Source: Dyadobacter sp. CY323 | GTDB taxonomy: Bacteria; Bacteroidota; Bacteroidia; Cytophagales; Spirosomataceae | NCBI RefSeq assembly: GCF_021390245.1 | Contig: NZ_JAJUXH010000009.1 | Coordinates: 62,001 to 126,000 of the forward strand | DNA length: 64,000 nt | Direction of reading: 5' to 3' | In this document: positions 40,806 to 49,831 of the stretch, one piece after another | Numbering within the stretch: position 1 is the first letter of the stretch | How the letters are laid out: the number at the start of each line of letters is the position of its first letter | Position numbers and translations under genes: made by a program | The notes under the pieces: model-generated | Seen by the model: the letters and a program-made list of their open reading frames with translations, nothing else | What the model was told of the DNA's origin: nothing | The model's database searches: none

Positions 40806-42218
40806 TCATTTTTTTTCGTCTTTTTTCACTTCTTCCTTCTTTTTCTCTACTAAGTCGCCGTTATTCAGGTTCTTAGATACTGCGATGTAGGGCCCAGAAA
40901 TAATTCGATCCCCAGGTTTCAGCCCTGAAAGGATCTCGATATTCTCGAAATCGCTGATACCCGTTTTTACTTCTTTCATCTGCGCTTTTCCATTCACGTC
41001 GGTAAACACCACTTCCTTAATAATCTCTTCTTTCTTAGGTTTTTTGTCATCCTCATTCTCATTTTCGTTTTCTGCCGGAGGCCCGCCCGGCTCTCCTGCT
41101 TTCACAACCGGCTTGTTTGAACGGGTCGTCACTGCGGCAATGGGAACCGTAATAACGCCATTCTTCCGATCCGTAATGATTTCAACAGAAGCCGTCATAC
41201 CCGGTTTGAATGGATACGATTTTTTGTTACGCGACACCATCAGGTCATTAAACGATTCATTCAATATCTTTACTTTCACTTCAAATTCGGTAACTGCATC
41301 CGCTGACGTACTCGCTGCCGCAGATGTCGATGTTGAACTTGCCAGGCCGGCTGCGGTATTAGCTATTTCCTTCACAATACCCTTAAACTTCCGCCCGGAG
41401 GAACTATACGCATCGACGTCGATTTCGGCAGTATCTCCCAGCGACACGCGCACAATATCGTTTTCATTGACATTCACCCGAACTTCCATATTGGCCAGGT
41501 TCGCGATACGCATCATTTCGGTCCCTGCCATTTGCGACGTCCCAACCACGCGTTCACCGGCTTCCACATTCAATAGCGAGATAATCCCGCTCACGGGTGC
41601 GAAAATGCTGGTTTTACGAAGGTTTTCCGCCGCATCTCTCATGCTGGCTTCTGCGCTTTTGATGTTGTAAAGTGCAGCGGATACGTTTGCTTTTGAAGAT
41701 TCCACATCCTGCAATGCGACGCCATATGTGGATGAAAATTGTTCGAAATCAGCGGATGAAATAACCTTATCTGCGAAAAGCTTTTTATTCCGTTCGAAAT
41801 TGGCTTTGGCTTGTACCAAACGGGCTTCCGACTGCGCTACCATCGCTTTGGTCTGTTCATAATTAGCCTTACTCGAATTCACCGCAGCCTGGGCACGTGC
41901 CATCAGCGATTCGTAGTTATCAGGCCGGATCTTAAGTAACAACTGACCTTTGTATACCGAATCTCCCTCGGCTACATTCAGGCTGATGATCTCACCGGAT
42001 ACGTCCGGGCTTAGCTTCACTTCCACCTCTGGCTGGACCTTTCCGGACGCTGTCACACGTTCGACAATGTCTGCCGTTTTTACGGTTGTATATTCAACTT
42101 CCGTGGTTTTTGGCTTTCCAATGTAACCTGCTTGCTTGGCCCCGAACAAACCCGCGACCAGAAGTACAACCAATCCCGCTGTGATCCACCAGATTCGTTT
42201 AGAAGATTTACGTGCCAT
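40806..42218 (-). CDS. HlyD/MacA-family efflux periplasmic adaptor
   Basis: A 470-residue membrane-fusion protein. One N-terminal helix (RIWWITAGLVVLLVAGLFGA) anchors it. The lipoyl-like half-motifs are VSGEIISLNVAEGDSVYKGQ and FAPVSGIISLLNVEAGERVV, with a long coiled-coil hairpin between them (about 100-195: MARAQAAVNSSKANYEQTKA). The beta-barrel and membrane-proximal domains follow, with an acidic Lys/Glu-rich insertion near 380-400 and a charged tail. The adaptor joins an inner-membrane ABC or RND pump to a TolC channel. The TolC-type gene directly upstream (42296) fits; no pump gene follows, so the pump is encoded elsewhere, probably MacB-like. Confidence 0.93.
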   Translation of the reverse strand: MARKSSKRIWWITAGLVVLLVAGLFGAKQAGYIGKPKTTEVEYTTVKTADIVERVTASGKVQPEVEVKLSPDVSGEIISLNVAEGDSVYKGQLLLKIRPDNYESLMARAQAAVNSSKANYEQTKAMVAQSEARLVQAKANFERNKKLFADKVISSADFEQFSSTYGVALQDVESSKANVSAALYNIKSAEASMRDAAENLRKTSIFAPVSGIISLLNVEAGERVVGTSQMAGTEMMRIANLANMEVRVNVNENDIVRVSLGDTAEIDVDAYSSSGRKFKGIVKEIANTAAGLASSTSTSAAASTSADAVTEFEVKVKILNESFNDLMVSRNKKSYPFKPGMTASVEIITDRKNGVITVPIAAVTTRSNKPVVKAGEPGGPPAENENENEDDKKPKKEEIIKEVVFTDVNGKAQMKEVKTGISDFENIEILSGLKPGDRIISGPYIAVSKNLNNGDLVEKKKEEVKKDEKK

Positions 42219-42295
42219 ATTTTTTGTTGATTACAATGAATTGTTATGTGTTTGCTTCGCACCAGAGGCACGGCTGAGGGTAATGTGAATGAGTA

Positions 42296-43789
42296 TTAGA
42301 AATCAGAAAGCGGACGGTTCAGATAAAAATCGAGGATCTTGGTCCGGAAAACGTAATCGTATTTTGTTTGTACCAAATTCCCGTTTGCCTTGTCCAGGTT
42401 CGCTTTTGCTATGCTGTATTCTACGGAGTTGATCGCCCCAACGTCGAAACGCACCTGAGAAACCCGGAAAGTTTCCTGCAAGGCTCTCACCTGGTTTGCT
42501 GTCGCGGAATATCTTTTTGCGGCATTGGTCATGTCGATGTAAGCTTGTTCCACATTCTTGCGGATGGTCAGTTGAACTTGCTGCGCCTGATATTCATAGG
42601 TTTTTTGCTGCAGTTTAGCATTGGCCACATTATACTTTACCCTGAAATTGGTGAAGATCGGAATGGTAAGGTTTAAATTGATAGCCGAATTTCTGTTGAA
42701 GTTGAGCTGATCGAGATATCCAAATGTGCGCAGCGATCCGTTTGGCGTCGACACCTGTTGCACGATCGGTAATTGCTGGTCATTATAAACAATGTAATCG
42801 GTGGTAGAAATCACCTCGGTCATCGTATTTCCTGATCCATCAGACACAAACCGTTGTTTCGGAGCTGCACTTGAAAAAGCGGTGTAAATGCCTCCATTTA
42901 ATGTTAATGTAGGTAAGCCTGCCCCTTTTGCCAGGTCCACATTGGTTTTCGCAGCTTCAATGCGGAAATTAGCTGCTTTCATCTGCGGCAGATTTGTTAG
43001 AGCCGTTTCATAGATTTCCTGAATGGTGGCATTGTAAGCTTGTAATGTCGGATCGGCTACTTCTATTCTAACAACATTGATCGGATCGCTGCCAGGCATA
43101 TTCATGAATTGCTTCAGATTGAGCTTTGCAGTTTCAAGGTTATTTTCCGCATTTACGAGTGTTAGTTCATCATTGGCAAGCTGAGCTTTCAGATCGAGAA
43201 GCGCACTCTCGGCCGACGTGCCTGCTTCCACCAATTTGCCGGTCCGTTCTACTTGCAAATTCGAAGCTTCCACCTGTCTGCGGGCAACTTCGATCAGTTC
43301 CTGATTGGTGACTACCTGCAGATAGGATAATGCGACATTCAGCATAATATCATTTCGGGCAGCATCCAGGTCCTTCTGACTCGCTTTGTAATTCGCGTCG
43401 TTGAATTTGATATTGTTCTTAATCTGGAAACCATTGAAAAGGGTAACCTGGCCTCCCAGCTGATAATTATTCGAACTGATATTCTGCTGAACGAACTGGT
43501 TGGTAAACGGGTCAATATTTCTACCTGAACTGAATCCCTGGCCGGCACTAAAACTGATACTAGGCCAGCGCGCCCATTTGGACTGCGCATAGGTATTACC
43601 ATTCGTTGCTACCGTAATTTCGGAAAGCTTTACCTGAGGGTTTGTTTCGAGGGCAATGCGGATGCAATCTTCAAGAGAATAAGTATTCGCAGGCTGATCA
43701 ACGTTTCTTTGCGCAAATGCGGCACTGCTCGCCAGAATCGCACATAATGTAAGCGTCACAAGTGTGGAATTGCGTAACGATTTAAACAT
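42296..43789 (-). CDS. TolC-family outer-membrane efflux protein
   Basis: A 497-residue outer-membrane channel. The signal peptide is at 1-26 (ending SSAAFAQ). The two OEP repeats, each about 200 residues of paired long helices, can be seen: YSLEDCIRIALETNPQVKLS then VEASNLQVERTGKLVEAGTS, and later FRIEAAKTNVDLAKGAGLPT then FRVSQVRFDVGAINSVEYSI, separated by beta-rich strands. Length is normal. It is the first gene of a two-gene set with the HlyD-family adaptor, 77 bases apart, so the pair should form the outer half of a tripartite export pump. The exported substrate is unknown. Confidence 0.93.
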   Translation of the reverse strand: MFKSLRNSTLVTLTLCAILASSAAFAQRNVDQPANTYSLEDCIRIALETNPQVKLSEITVATNGNTYAQSKWARWPSISFSAGQGFSSGRNIDPFTNQFVQQNISSNNYQLGGQVTLFNGFQIKNNIKFNDANYKASQKDLDAARNDIMLNVALSYLQVVTNQELIEVARRQVEASNLQVERTGKLVEAGTSAESALLDLKAQLANDELTLVNAENNLETAKLNLKQFMNMPGSDPINVVRIEVADPTLQAYNATIQEIYETALTNLPQMKAANFRIEAAKTNVDLAKGAGLPTLTLNGGIYTAFSSAAPKQRFVSDGSGNTMTEVISTTDYIVYNDQQLPIVQQVSTPNGSLRTFGYLDQLNFNRNSAINLNLTIPIFTNFRVKYNVANAKLQQKTYEYQAQQVQLTIRKNVEQAYIDMTNAAKRYSATANQVRALQETFRVSQVRFDVGAINSVEYSIAKANLDKANGNLVQTKYDYVFRTKILDFYLNRPLSDF

Positions 43790-43830
43790 AAGATGTTCAG
43801 AGTTAGATGATCAATATTACTCTTTACCCT

Positions 43831-43863
43831 AAAAAACAACCATCCATTTTATACGGACGGTTG
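43831..43863 (-). terminator. Intrinsic terminator of the SpmA/SpmB-like gene
   Basis: On the minus strand CAACCGTCC (43855-43863) pairs with GGATGGTTG (43837-43845), one G-T pair included, with a 9-base loop and then TTTTTT (43831-43836). It lies 40 bases after the stop of the nucleoside-recognition gene. Confidence 0.85.
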
Positions 43864-43903
43864 CATATCCATGTAAAAGGGTAATTGTTTTGAGAATAAA
43901 AAA

Positions 43904-45139
43904 TCAGTGAAAAAATAAGTATCCAAGCCATATTCCTGCCACCACTCCGACAAAATCGGCGATTAATCCGGCCACGATCGCGTATCGGGTGTTCTTGATC
44001 CCCACGGAACCGAAGTAAAGCGCAACAATATATAAGGTAGTATCTGCCGATCCCTGAAAAATACATACCAGCCGGCCAATGAATGAATCCGGCCCGAATT
44101 CCTTCATCGCGTCGATCATCAATGCACGGGCGCCGCTTCCGCTGAGCGGTTTCATGAGGGCAACCGGCAACGCATCGGTGAAATCCGTGTTCATCCCGGT
44201 CAGGGAAAACAGAAATTTCAACCCATCGATCAGATAATCCATTGCCCCGCAGCTTCGGAATGCACTGATGGCCACTAACAATCCGACCAGATATGGGATT
44301 ATCATGACCGTTGTTGAAAATCCAGCTTTCGCACCATCGATAAAGCTCTCGAACACATTTACCTTTTTATACATTGCGGTTCCGAGAAATCCTGCGATAA
44401 CCGCCAGCAAAACCGAATTTCCGACGAAAATGGAGACCTTTTCAATCTGCGCCTGAGGTAGTCCCGCCAGGTACCAGAGTAGTAAAGCAAGTACCGTAGT
44501 AATACCGCCGAGCCATAACATAATGGTCCGGTTGAAAAGATTGATCCGCTGCCAGCTCGCCGTAATAATCATCGCTACCACCGTGGTAATGTAAGTTCCG
44601 ACCACGCAAGGTATGAAAACGTCCGACGGGCTTTCGGCACCGAGTATGGCTCTTTGTGCAATAATGGATAATGGAATGATCTGCAGACCGGATGTATGCA
44701 GCACCAGAAACATGATCTGCGCATTGGATGCGGTATCTTTGCTCGGGTTCAGTTCCTGCAAACTTTGCATGGCGCGCAAACCGAATGGCGTGGCTGCATT
44801 GTCAAGACCAAGAAAATTGGCCGAAAAATTCATGATCATCTGCCCGTGTGCCGGATGGTCTTTTGGTACTTCGGGAAAAAGTTTGTTAAAGAATGGCCCG
44901 ATGATTTTGGCCAGATTATTAATAATCCCTGCTTTTTCTCCCACATTCAGGATGCCCAGAAAGAAGGTCATCACGCCGGTTAACGGCAATGCAATATCCA
45001 TCACCGCCACTTCAGCCATTTTCAGCATCCCCTCCGTAACTTCCTTAAATGTCTGCACATCCCCGGTCAGGATAAATTGCAGTGAAGCGACCAGGAAGGC
45101 GATTACAAAGAATCCGACGAAGATGTAGTTTAATGCCAT
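43904..45139 (-). CDS. Fused SpmA/SpmB-like nucleoside recognition membrane protein
   Basis: A 411-residue integral membrane protein carrying two nucleoside recognition (Gate) domains. The N-terminal half is SpmA-like (GVMTFFLGILNVGEKAGIIN; FLGLDNAATPFGLRAMQSLQ; MFLVLHTSGLQIIPLSIIAQ) and the C-terminal half SpmB-like (STTVMIIPYLVGLLVAISAF; MKPLSGSGARALMIDAMKEF; IFQGSADTTLYIVALYFGSV). In Bacillus these are separate spore-maturation proteins; non-sporulating Bacteroidota carry them fused, with unknown role, perhaps transport. About ten hydrophobic helices are visible. It is a single-gene unit ended by a clear terminator. Confidence 0.9.
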   Translation of the reverse strand: MALNYIFVGFFVIAFLVASLQFILTGDVQTFKEVTEGMLKMAEVAVMDIALPLTGVMTFFLGILNVGEKAGIINNLAKIIGPFFNKLFPEVPKDHPAHGQMIMNFSANFLGLDNAATPFGLRAMQSLQELNPSKDTASNAQIMFLVLHTSGLQIIPLSIIAQRAILGAESPSDVFIPCVVGTYITTVVAMIITASWQRINLFNRTIMLWLGGITTVLALLLWYLAGLPQAQIEKVSIFVGNSVLLAVIAGFLGTAMYKKVNVFESFIDGAKAGFSTTVMIIPYLVGLLVAISAFRSCGAMDYLIDGLKFLFSLTGMNTDFTDALPVALMKPLSGSGARALMIDAMKEFGPDSFIGRLVCIFQGSADTTLYIVALYFGSVGIKNTRYAIVAGLIADFVGVVAGIWLGYLFFH

Positions 45140-45275
45140 AAGTACGAAATAGTGAAGGAGCGGGCTTAATTAATGATTTGTTTATAATGCAATGATTAAA
45201 ATATTTTATTTCGTGCAAATAACAAAAGTATATTGCAAAGTAGAGATCACATTTAAAACCTAACTACTGTTTTCA

Positions 45276-45746
45276 ATGAAGTACACCATTCTGTTTTTAT
45301 TCCTCGTACTAGTGATTGCGTGCAACCGGCAGGAAAGTTCGGACCAATCAAATGCTGATCCTGATAAAGCGATTAACGATACGATCCCACTGACAAGAGA
45401 TCAGGTCGAATCGGGGCCGGTGGCGGCATATAGTGAAAAGGTTGAAGATCCGTTGAACGACTGGAAATTTGCAGTGGAAGTGTATGAGACAAAAGCTACG
45501 TTCGATTTTTTAGTTAAAATGACATATAAGGCAATGGATGTGGAGGATACTTTAAAAATTCCAAACTTCGGCATCCTGCCAAAAGTAGAAATCCAGAAAG
45601 GCCCGAAAGAACAATCCTGCATTCTTGGTTTTTTGGATAAAACAGGTGAATTCAAAGAATATAAGCTTGTGGAAATCAAGAATAACCAGTTGAAGATCTC
45701 TACCTTAAAGTATTACGCAAGAACCAGGTATAAAGTGAAGAAATAA
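45276..45746 (+). CDS. Hypothetical lipoprotein
   Basis: A 156-residue protein. The leader (KYTILFLFLVLVIAC) ends in a lipobox Cys at residue 16, followed by a polar, disordered stretch with many Asp, Asn and Ser (about 17-45). The mature beta-rich part (about 60-156) has VEVYETKATFDFLVKMTYKA, VEDTLKIPNFGILPKVEIQK and KIKNNQ-like turns, ending in TLKYYARTRYKVKK. I recognise no domain. The gene diverges from the SpmA/SpmB-like gene over a 136-base gap and is closed by a perfect bidirectional terminator, so it is expressed alone. It is probably an envelope protein; nothing more can be said. Confidence 0.7.
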   Translation: MKYTILFLFLVLVIACNRQESSDQSNADPDKAINDTIPLTRDQVESGPVAAYSEKVEDPLNDWKFAVEVYETKATFDFLVKMTYKAMDVEDTLKIPNFGILPKVEIQKGPKEQSCILGFLDKTGEFKEYKLVEIKNNQLKISTLKYYARTRYKVKK

Positions 45747-45763
45747 TTTACAATGTGAATAAA

Positions 45764-45798
45764 AAGCAAAAGAGCCCGGAAATCGGGCTCTTTTGCTT
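45764..45798. terminator. Bidirectional intrinsic terminator
   Basis: AAGCAAAAGAGCCCG (45764-45778) pairs perfectly over 15 bases with CGGGCTCTTTTGCTT (45784-45798), with a 5-base loop. It separates the convergent lipoprotein gene (ending 45746) and the TIM-barrel gene (ending 45815) and serves both. Confidence 0.92.
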
Positions 45799-45814
45799 CA
45801 TTCTATACTTTAAA

Positions 45815-46717
45815 TCAGGCCTTAAAAACCTCATCCATTTTTTCGCGGATCGTCAGCAATCTTTTTCTGTCGCCACCAGATACTTCCGCAGAAGCCCAGC
45901 CTGAATATCCGATTTTAGCTAATGCTTTATTTACTTCCGGCCAATTGTTGTCACCTTCCAAAAATTCGACATCAAAACCTTTCCAAAGACCCAGGTCATT
46001 CTGCTTCTTAATGCTGAATTCTTTTAAATGGAGCTTTAAAATACGTTTGTTTAATGCCTCGATCCAAGAAACCGGCCAGCTGTACCGCAGTACATTTCCG
46101 ATGTCCAGATACCATCCCACCATAGGATGTTTGAAGTCATCGACGAACTTTGCCGCTTCCAACGGACTCAACAGAAACTGGTTCCAGACATTTTCGATCG
46201 CTATTTTCACGCCCGCTTTTTCAGCCACCGGAAGCAGCTTCCTGATCTCCGCTTGCGAGCGTTCATATGCTTCACTGTAAGTTACACTGGCATTTACAAC
46301 TCCCGGTACTACCAGCACCGTGTTTCCGCCATATTCTTTTGTATCCCACAATGCCTTTTCGATCGACTTCGCGCACTCTTCCCGTTTCTTTGGATCGGGA
46401 TCAGACAACGGCAGCTTCCAGTGCATTGAATTTACTGTTCCTGGGATCAGTAACCCGGTTTTATCTCTGGCTGCAAGAACTTCTTTCATATCCAGCTTAT
46501 CAGGAGAATCGAGTTCCACCCCATCATAGCCCAGATCTTTCAGCAGTTTAAACTTATCCATTACGGACAGATCTTCCTTCACCATTCCCCACATCAGGCT
46601 CTTTTTAACCATTGGCCGGGCGAGCGGTGCAGCTTCTGCGTTGGACACAAGATGAGGGGCAACTGCCACAGCCGAGGCGGCTATGGCAGTGCTCTTTATA
46701 AATATTCGTCTATGCAT
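45815..46717 (-). CDS. Tat-exported sugar phosphate isomerase/epimerase-like TIM barrel
   Basis: A 300-residue protein with a twin-arginine leader (HRRIFIKSTAIAASAVAVAP) and an AP-endonuclease-2 type barrel: LSVMDKFKLLKDLGYDGVEL, AGVKIAIENVWNQFLLSPLE, HPMVGWYLDIGNVLRYSWPV and ILKLHLKEFSIKK, giving the Glu, Asp, His and Glu metal ligands (ENVWN, DIGN, HLKEF, AEVSGGD). The export signal means it acts in the periplasm, which rules out sugar phosphates; neutral sugars or glycosides are more likely. It follows the Gfo/Idh/MocA gene by five bases, a common pair in Bacteroidota for periplasmic keto-sugar or inositol-like chemistry. Exact substrate unknown. Confidence 0.88.
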   Translation of the reverse strand: MHRRIFIKSTAIAASAVAVAPHLVSNAEAAPLARPMVKKSLMWGMVKEDLSVMDKFKLLKDLGYDGVELDSPDKLDMKEVLAARDKTGLLIPGTVNSMHWKLPLSDPDPKKREECAKSIEKALWDTKEYGGNTVLVVPGVVNASVTYSEAYERSQAEIRKLLPVAEKAGVKIAIENVWNQFLLSPLEAAKFVDDFKHPMVGWYLDIGNVLRYSWPVSWIEALNKRILKLHLKEFSIKKQNDLGLWKGFDVEFLEGDNNWPEVNKALAKIGYSGWASAEVSGGDRKRLLTIREKMDEVFKA

Positions 46718-46722
46718 GGAGA

Positions 46723-48012
46723 TCAGGAGAAAGCAGTGATCCCTGGTCTTGCAACCTCAACAACCGGAGGTTTCATATCGAAACTGTAAGTATCGGGACC
46801 TAGTTTTTCAGATGAGTTCATTGCCTCGTCCCAGGTAACGCGCTTTCCGGTATAGGAAGCCATTCTACCCATGATGGCGATCAATGTGCTGTGAGCCATA
46901 AACTCACCGTCATTCACAAACTTGCCGCTTCTGATACCTGCAAACAGTTCGTTATGTTCAGTCTGGTACATATCGTTTTGTACGCCTTCATATTTCCATG
47001 GCTTAGCACCAAAGATCTCATGAACATTACGTGCGCAGTTTACCATGGCACGTCCTTTTGTTCCGATTGTTTCGACGAGGTAGCTGTTTTCACAGTTAGC
47101 CTGTTGTCTCGAATGGTGGAAACCTTTCACGCCACCTTCGTAATCGTAAGTTACTGCGAAGTGATCGAAAACATTCCCGAACAAAGAATCGGTACGAACC
47201 TGGCGTCCGCCGGTCCCAACTGCCGAAAGCGGTAATTTCCCGCCCATTGCCCATGACATCATGTCGATACTGTGAACTGCTTGTTCTACAATATGATCGC
47301 CCGCCAGCCAGGTGTAGTACGTCCAGTTACGAAGTACGTATTCCGCGTCCGACCAGCCTGCCACACGTGGGAAAGACCACAACGTACCTGTATCATACGT
47401 ATTGTAAATCGCAGAAATATCACCTACCGCACCATCCAGGATCCTGGAAAAACTCGCACGTTTAGGCTCATGATAACGCCAGCAAAAACCGGACATCAAC
47501 GAGACATTTTTTTGCTTGGCAAGTTTTGCAGCGTCAAGTACCTTACGAACTCCGGGTGCATCTACAGCAACAGGCTTTTCACAGAATACGTGTTTGCCCG
47601 CATTGATGGCAGCAGTAAGGTGCTCGGGACGGAAATGCGGAGGGGTAGCAAGAAGTACCACGTCCACACCTGATTCCAACACTTTCTTGTAAGCATCAAA
47701 CCCAATGAACTTGTGCCCGTCATCAACCTTCACTTTCGACCCGTGTACTTTGGTAAGGTTCTCGAGAGAAGAATCCATTTTGTCTTTAAAAATATCACCC
47801 ATTGCGTGAAGAACGACATTAGGATCTGCTTTTAAAGCCTGGTTAGCCGCACCGGAACCACGTCCACCGCAACCGATCAAACCCACTTTCAGTGTTTCAC
47901 TATTAGTACCGGCAAATGCGCGATTTGGATTAAGGATCGCTACGGTTGGTAGTGTGCTACCAGCCAGCGCCATTCCCGCCATTTTCAGAACATCTCTTCG
48001 AGAAGTACTCAT
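46723..48012 (-). CDS. Tat-exported Gfo/Idh/MocA-family oxidoreductase
   Basis: A 429-residue NAD(P)-dependent oxidoreductase with a twin-arginine leader (TSRRDVLKMAGMALAGSTLP). The Rossmann loop is KVGLIGCGGRGSGAANQALK (about 42-61) and the catalytic block GKHVFCEKPVAVDAPGVRKV with the Glu-Lys-Pro motif is near 150. The C-terminal part has the Tat-subgroup pattern HIVEQAVHSIDMMSWAMGG. These exported members carry their nicotinamide cofactor folded inside before export; some interconvert glycoside sugars through 3-keto intermediates. It is first in a two-gene operon with the TIM-barrel gene. The substrate is not known. Confidence 0.92.
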   Translation of the reverse strand: MSTSRRDVLKMAGMALAGSTLPTVAILNPNRAFAGTNSETLKVGLIGCGGRGSGAANQALKADPNVVLHAMGDIFKDKMDSSLENLTKVHGSKVKVDDGHKFIGFDAYKKVLESGVDVVLLATPPHFRPEHLTAAINAGKHVFCEKPVAVDAPGVRKVLDAAKLAKQKNVSLMSGFCWRYHEPKRASFSRILDGAVGDISAIYNTYDTGTLWSFPRVAGWSDAEYVLRNWTYYTWLAGDHIVEQAVHSIDMMSWAMGGKLPLSAVGTGGRQVRTDSLFGNVFDHFAVTYDYEGGVKGFHHSRQQANCENSYLVETIGTKGRAMVNCARNVHEIFGAKPWKYEGVQNDMYQTEHNELFAGIRSGKFVNDGEFMAHSTLIAIMGRMASYTGKRVTWDEAMNSSEKLGPDTYSFDMKPPVVEVARPGITAFS

Positions 48013-48235
48013 ATTACTTGGGATTAGGTTATAGAATTACTAAATAATATTTTGAATTTTCCGTATACTGCCGCAGATTCAGCAACTACAAAGGCTTAAA
48101 GATAATCAAATCTCTTATTTTTTTTCCAAAGATAAACCAAAAAATCATTTTGCGTGTTCGACCACACATTATGCCGACTGCGTATTAAAATCCATATCCA
48201 CCTACCTTTATGTTCTCAAACCTCCACGTTATAAT

Positions 48236-49831
48236 ATGATTCAAGACAATTTACTTCTTATCATTTCCCTTCTTTTTGTAGTATCCATGCTGACCATGCT
48301 CAGTGAAAAAATCGGGATCTCCTACCCTATTTTTCTGGTGATCGCAGGTCTGGTGGTCAGTTTTATTCCGGGTATGCCGCACTTTGAACTGGAACCGGAA
48401 CTCGTATTTCTTATTTTTCTTCCGCCGCTGCTTTATGAGGCTGCCTGGAATACTTCGTGGAAAGATTTCTGGACATGGAAACGTCCCATTTTATTATTGG
48501 CCGTCGGACTCGTTGTTTTTACGGCCACGGCGGTTGCATATCTTTCCCACGCCATGATCCCCGGATTTACGCTGGCGATGGGCTTCGTGCTGGGCGGCAT
48601 CATATCACCGCCCGATGCCGTCGCTGCTACATCTGTTTTACATGGGCTGAAAATCCCGAAACGGATCGTTACCATTCTGGAAGGTGAAAGCCTGGTGAAT
48701 GACGCTTCTTCACTGATCGTCTTCCGCGTTGCACTCGCCACGATCGCTTCCGGCCAGTTTGTGTTCTGGGAGGCCGAGGTTGATTTTATGCTGGTAGCGT
48801 TTATGGGCATCTTCATCGGCCTTGTTATCGGTCATATATTATATCTGGTCCACAAGTTTTTCCCCACAACACCGAGCATCGACACCGCGCTTACGTTCAT
48901 AACACCCTATCTCATGTACATTACAGCCGAGCATTTCCATTATTCCGGTGTGCTTGCGGTGGTTAGCGGTGGTTTGTTCCTGAGTTTTCGTTCCCATGAA
49001 TTATTTAGTTATCAGACCCGGATGCAGAGTACCCATGTTTGGGAGACGGTCATTTTCCTGCTGAATGGCATTGTCTTTATCATGATCGGGTTACAATTGC
49101 CTGCCGTAATGAAGGGACTCGAAAACTACACCATTCAGGAGCTGGTGCTTTACTCGGTCATTATCAGTATCGTAACCATTTTGATCCGCATCATCTGGGT
49201 GTTTCCTGCAACCTATCTCCCGCATTTATTATTCAAATCCATTCGTACCACCGAAAGACGGCCAAGCTGGCAAACGGTATTTATCGTTGGATGGAGTGGT
49301 ATGCGGGGAGTCGTGTCACTTGCCTCGGCATTATCTGTCCCTCTGTTTTTAAATGGAGCTGCATTTCCTCATCGCGACCTGATACTTTTTATCACATTCG
49401 TTGTCATCCTGTTTACCCTAGTTTTACAGGGATTGAGCTTGCCTTTTGTAATAAAATGGCTGAAAGTAAAGGATGACGGTGAAAACCTGAGCGAGCAAAA
49501 CGCTATCCTGAATGCCCGCCTGGCAACGGCAAGTCTTGATTATATGAAGTCCAATTATGATGGTGAAATTGCGGAATTTGAACCGTTCCGGTTGTTAAAA
49601 GACAGGTATGAGAAAATCATCGAACTTGCCGATTCGAAAATGCTTCATTCGGAAGACAATGCCTCCCGAAATGCCATGCGCAAGTACCGGAGAATGCTTC
49701 TGGAGATTATTAATGTTAAAAGAGAAGAAATTCAGACCGTCCGCCGCGAACGGATCTGCGCTGATACATTGATTAAAGCCAAAGAACGCGAACTGGATCT
49801 GGAAGAGGCTCGTTTGACAAAATCGCACTAA
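48236..49831 (+). CDS. CPA1-family Na+/H+ antiporter
   Basis: A 531-residue membrane protein with about twelve helices (residues 1-405). Helix 1 is LLLIISLLFVVSMLTMLSEK. The key helices are ILGGIISPPDAVAATSVLHG-like (in the protein: LGGIISPPDAVAATSVLHGL) and ILEGESLVNDASSLIVF, where the two Asp of the ND-type ion site lie (near 165-170). The C-terminal 125 residues are soluble and helical (LEEARLTKSH end), a probable cytoplasmic regulatory coil. CPA1 antiporters exchange Na+ or K+ for H+ in pH and salt homeostasis. It converges on the subtilase gene with no base between the stops. Confidence 0.92.
   Translation: MIQDNLLLIISLLFVVSMLTMLSEKIGISYPIFLVIAGLVVSFIPGMPHFELEPELVFLIFLPPLLYEAAWNTSWKDFWTWKRPILLLAVGLVVFTATAVAYLSHAMIPGFTLAMGFVLGGIISPPDAVAATSVLHGLKIPKRIVTILEGESLVNDASSLIVFRVALATIASGQFVFWEAEVDFMLVAFMGIFIGLVIGHILYLVHKFFPTTPSIDTALTFITPYLMYITAEHFHYSGVLAVVSGGLFLSFRSHELFSYQTRMQSTHVWETVIFLLNGIVFIMIGLQLPAVMKGLENYTIQELVLYSVIISIVTILIRIIWVFPATYLPHLLFKSIRTTERRPSWQTVFIVGWSGMRGVVSLASALSVPLFLNGAAFPHRDLILFITFVVILFTLVLQGLSLPFVIKWLKVKDDGENLSEQNAILNARLATASLDYMKSNYDGEIAEFEPFRLLKDRYEKIIELADSKMLHSEDNASRNAMRKYRRMLLEIINVKREEIQTVRRERICADTLIKAKERELDLEEARLTKSH

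Noticed and set aside
48013..48235. Possible small RNA or gene in the gap between the Gfo/Idh/MocA gene and the antiporter gene
   Set aside because: I find no hairpin with a T tract and no clear promoter; it only contains AT-rich divergent promoter-like sequence.
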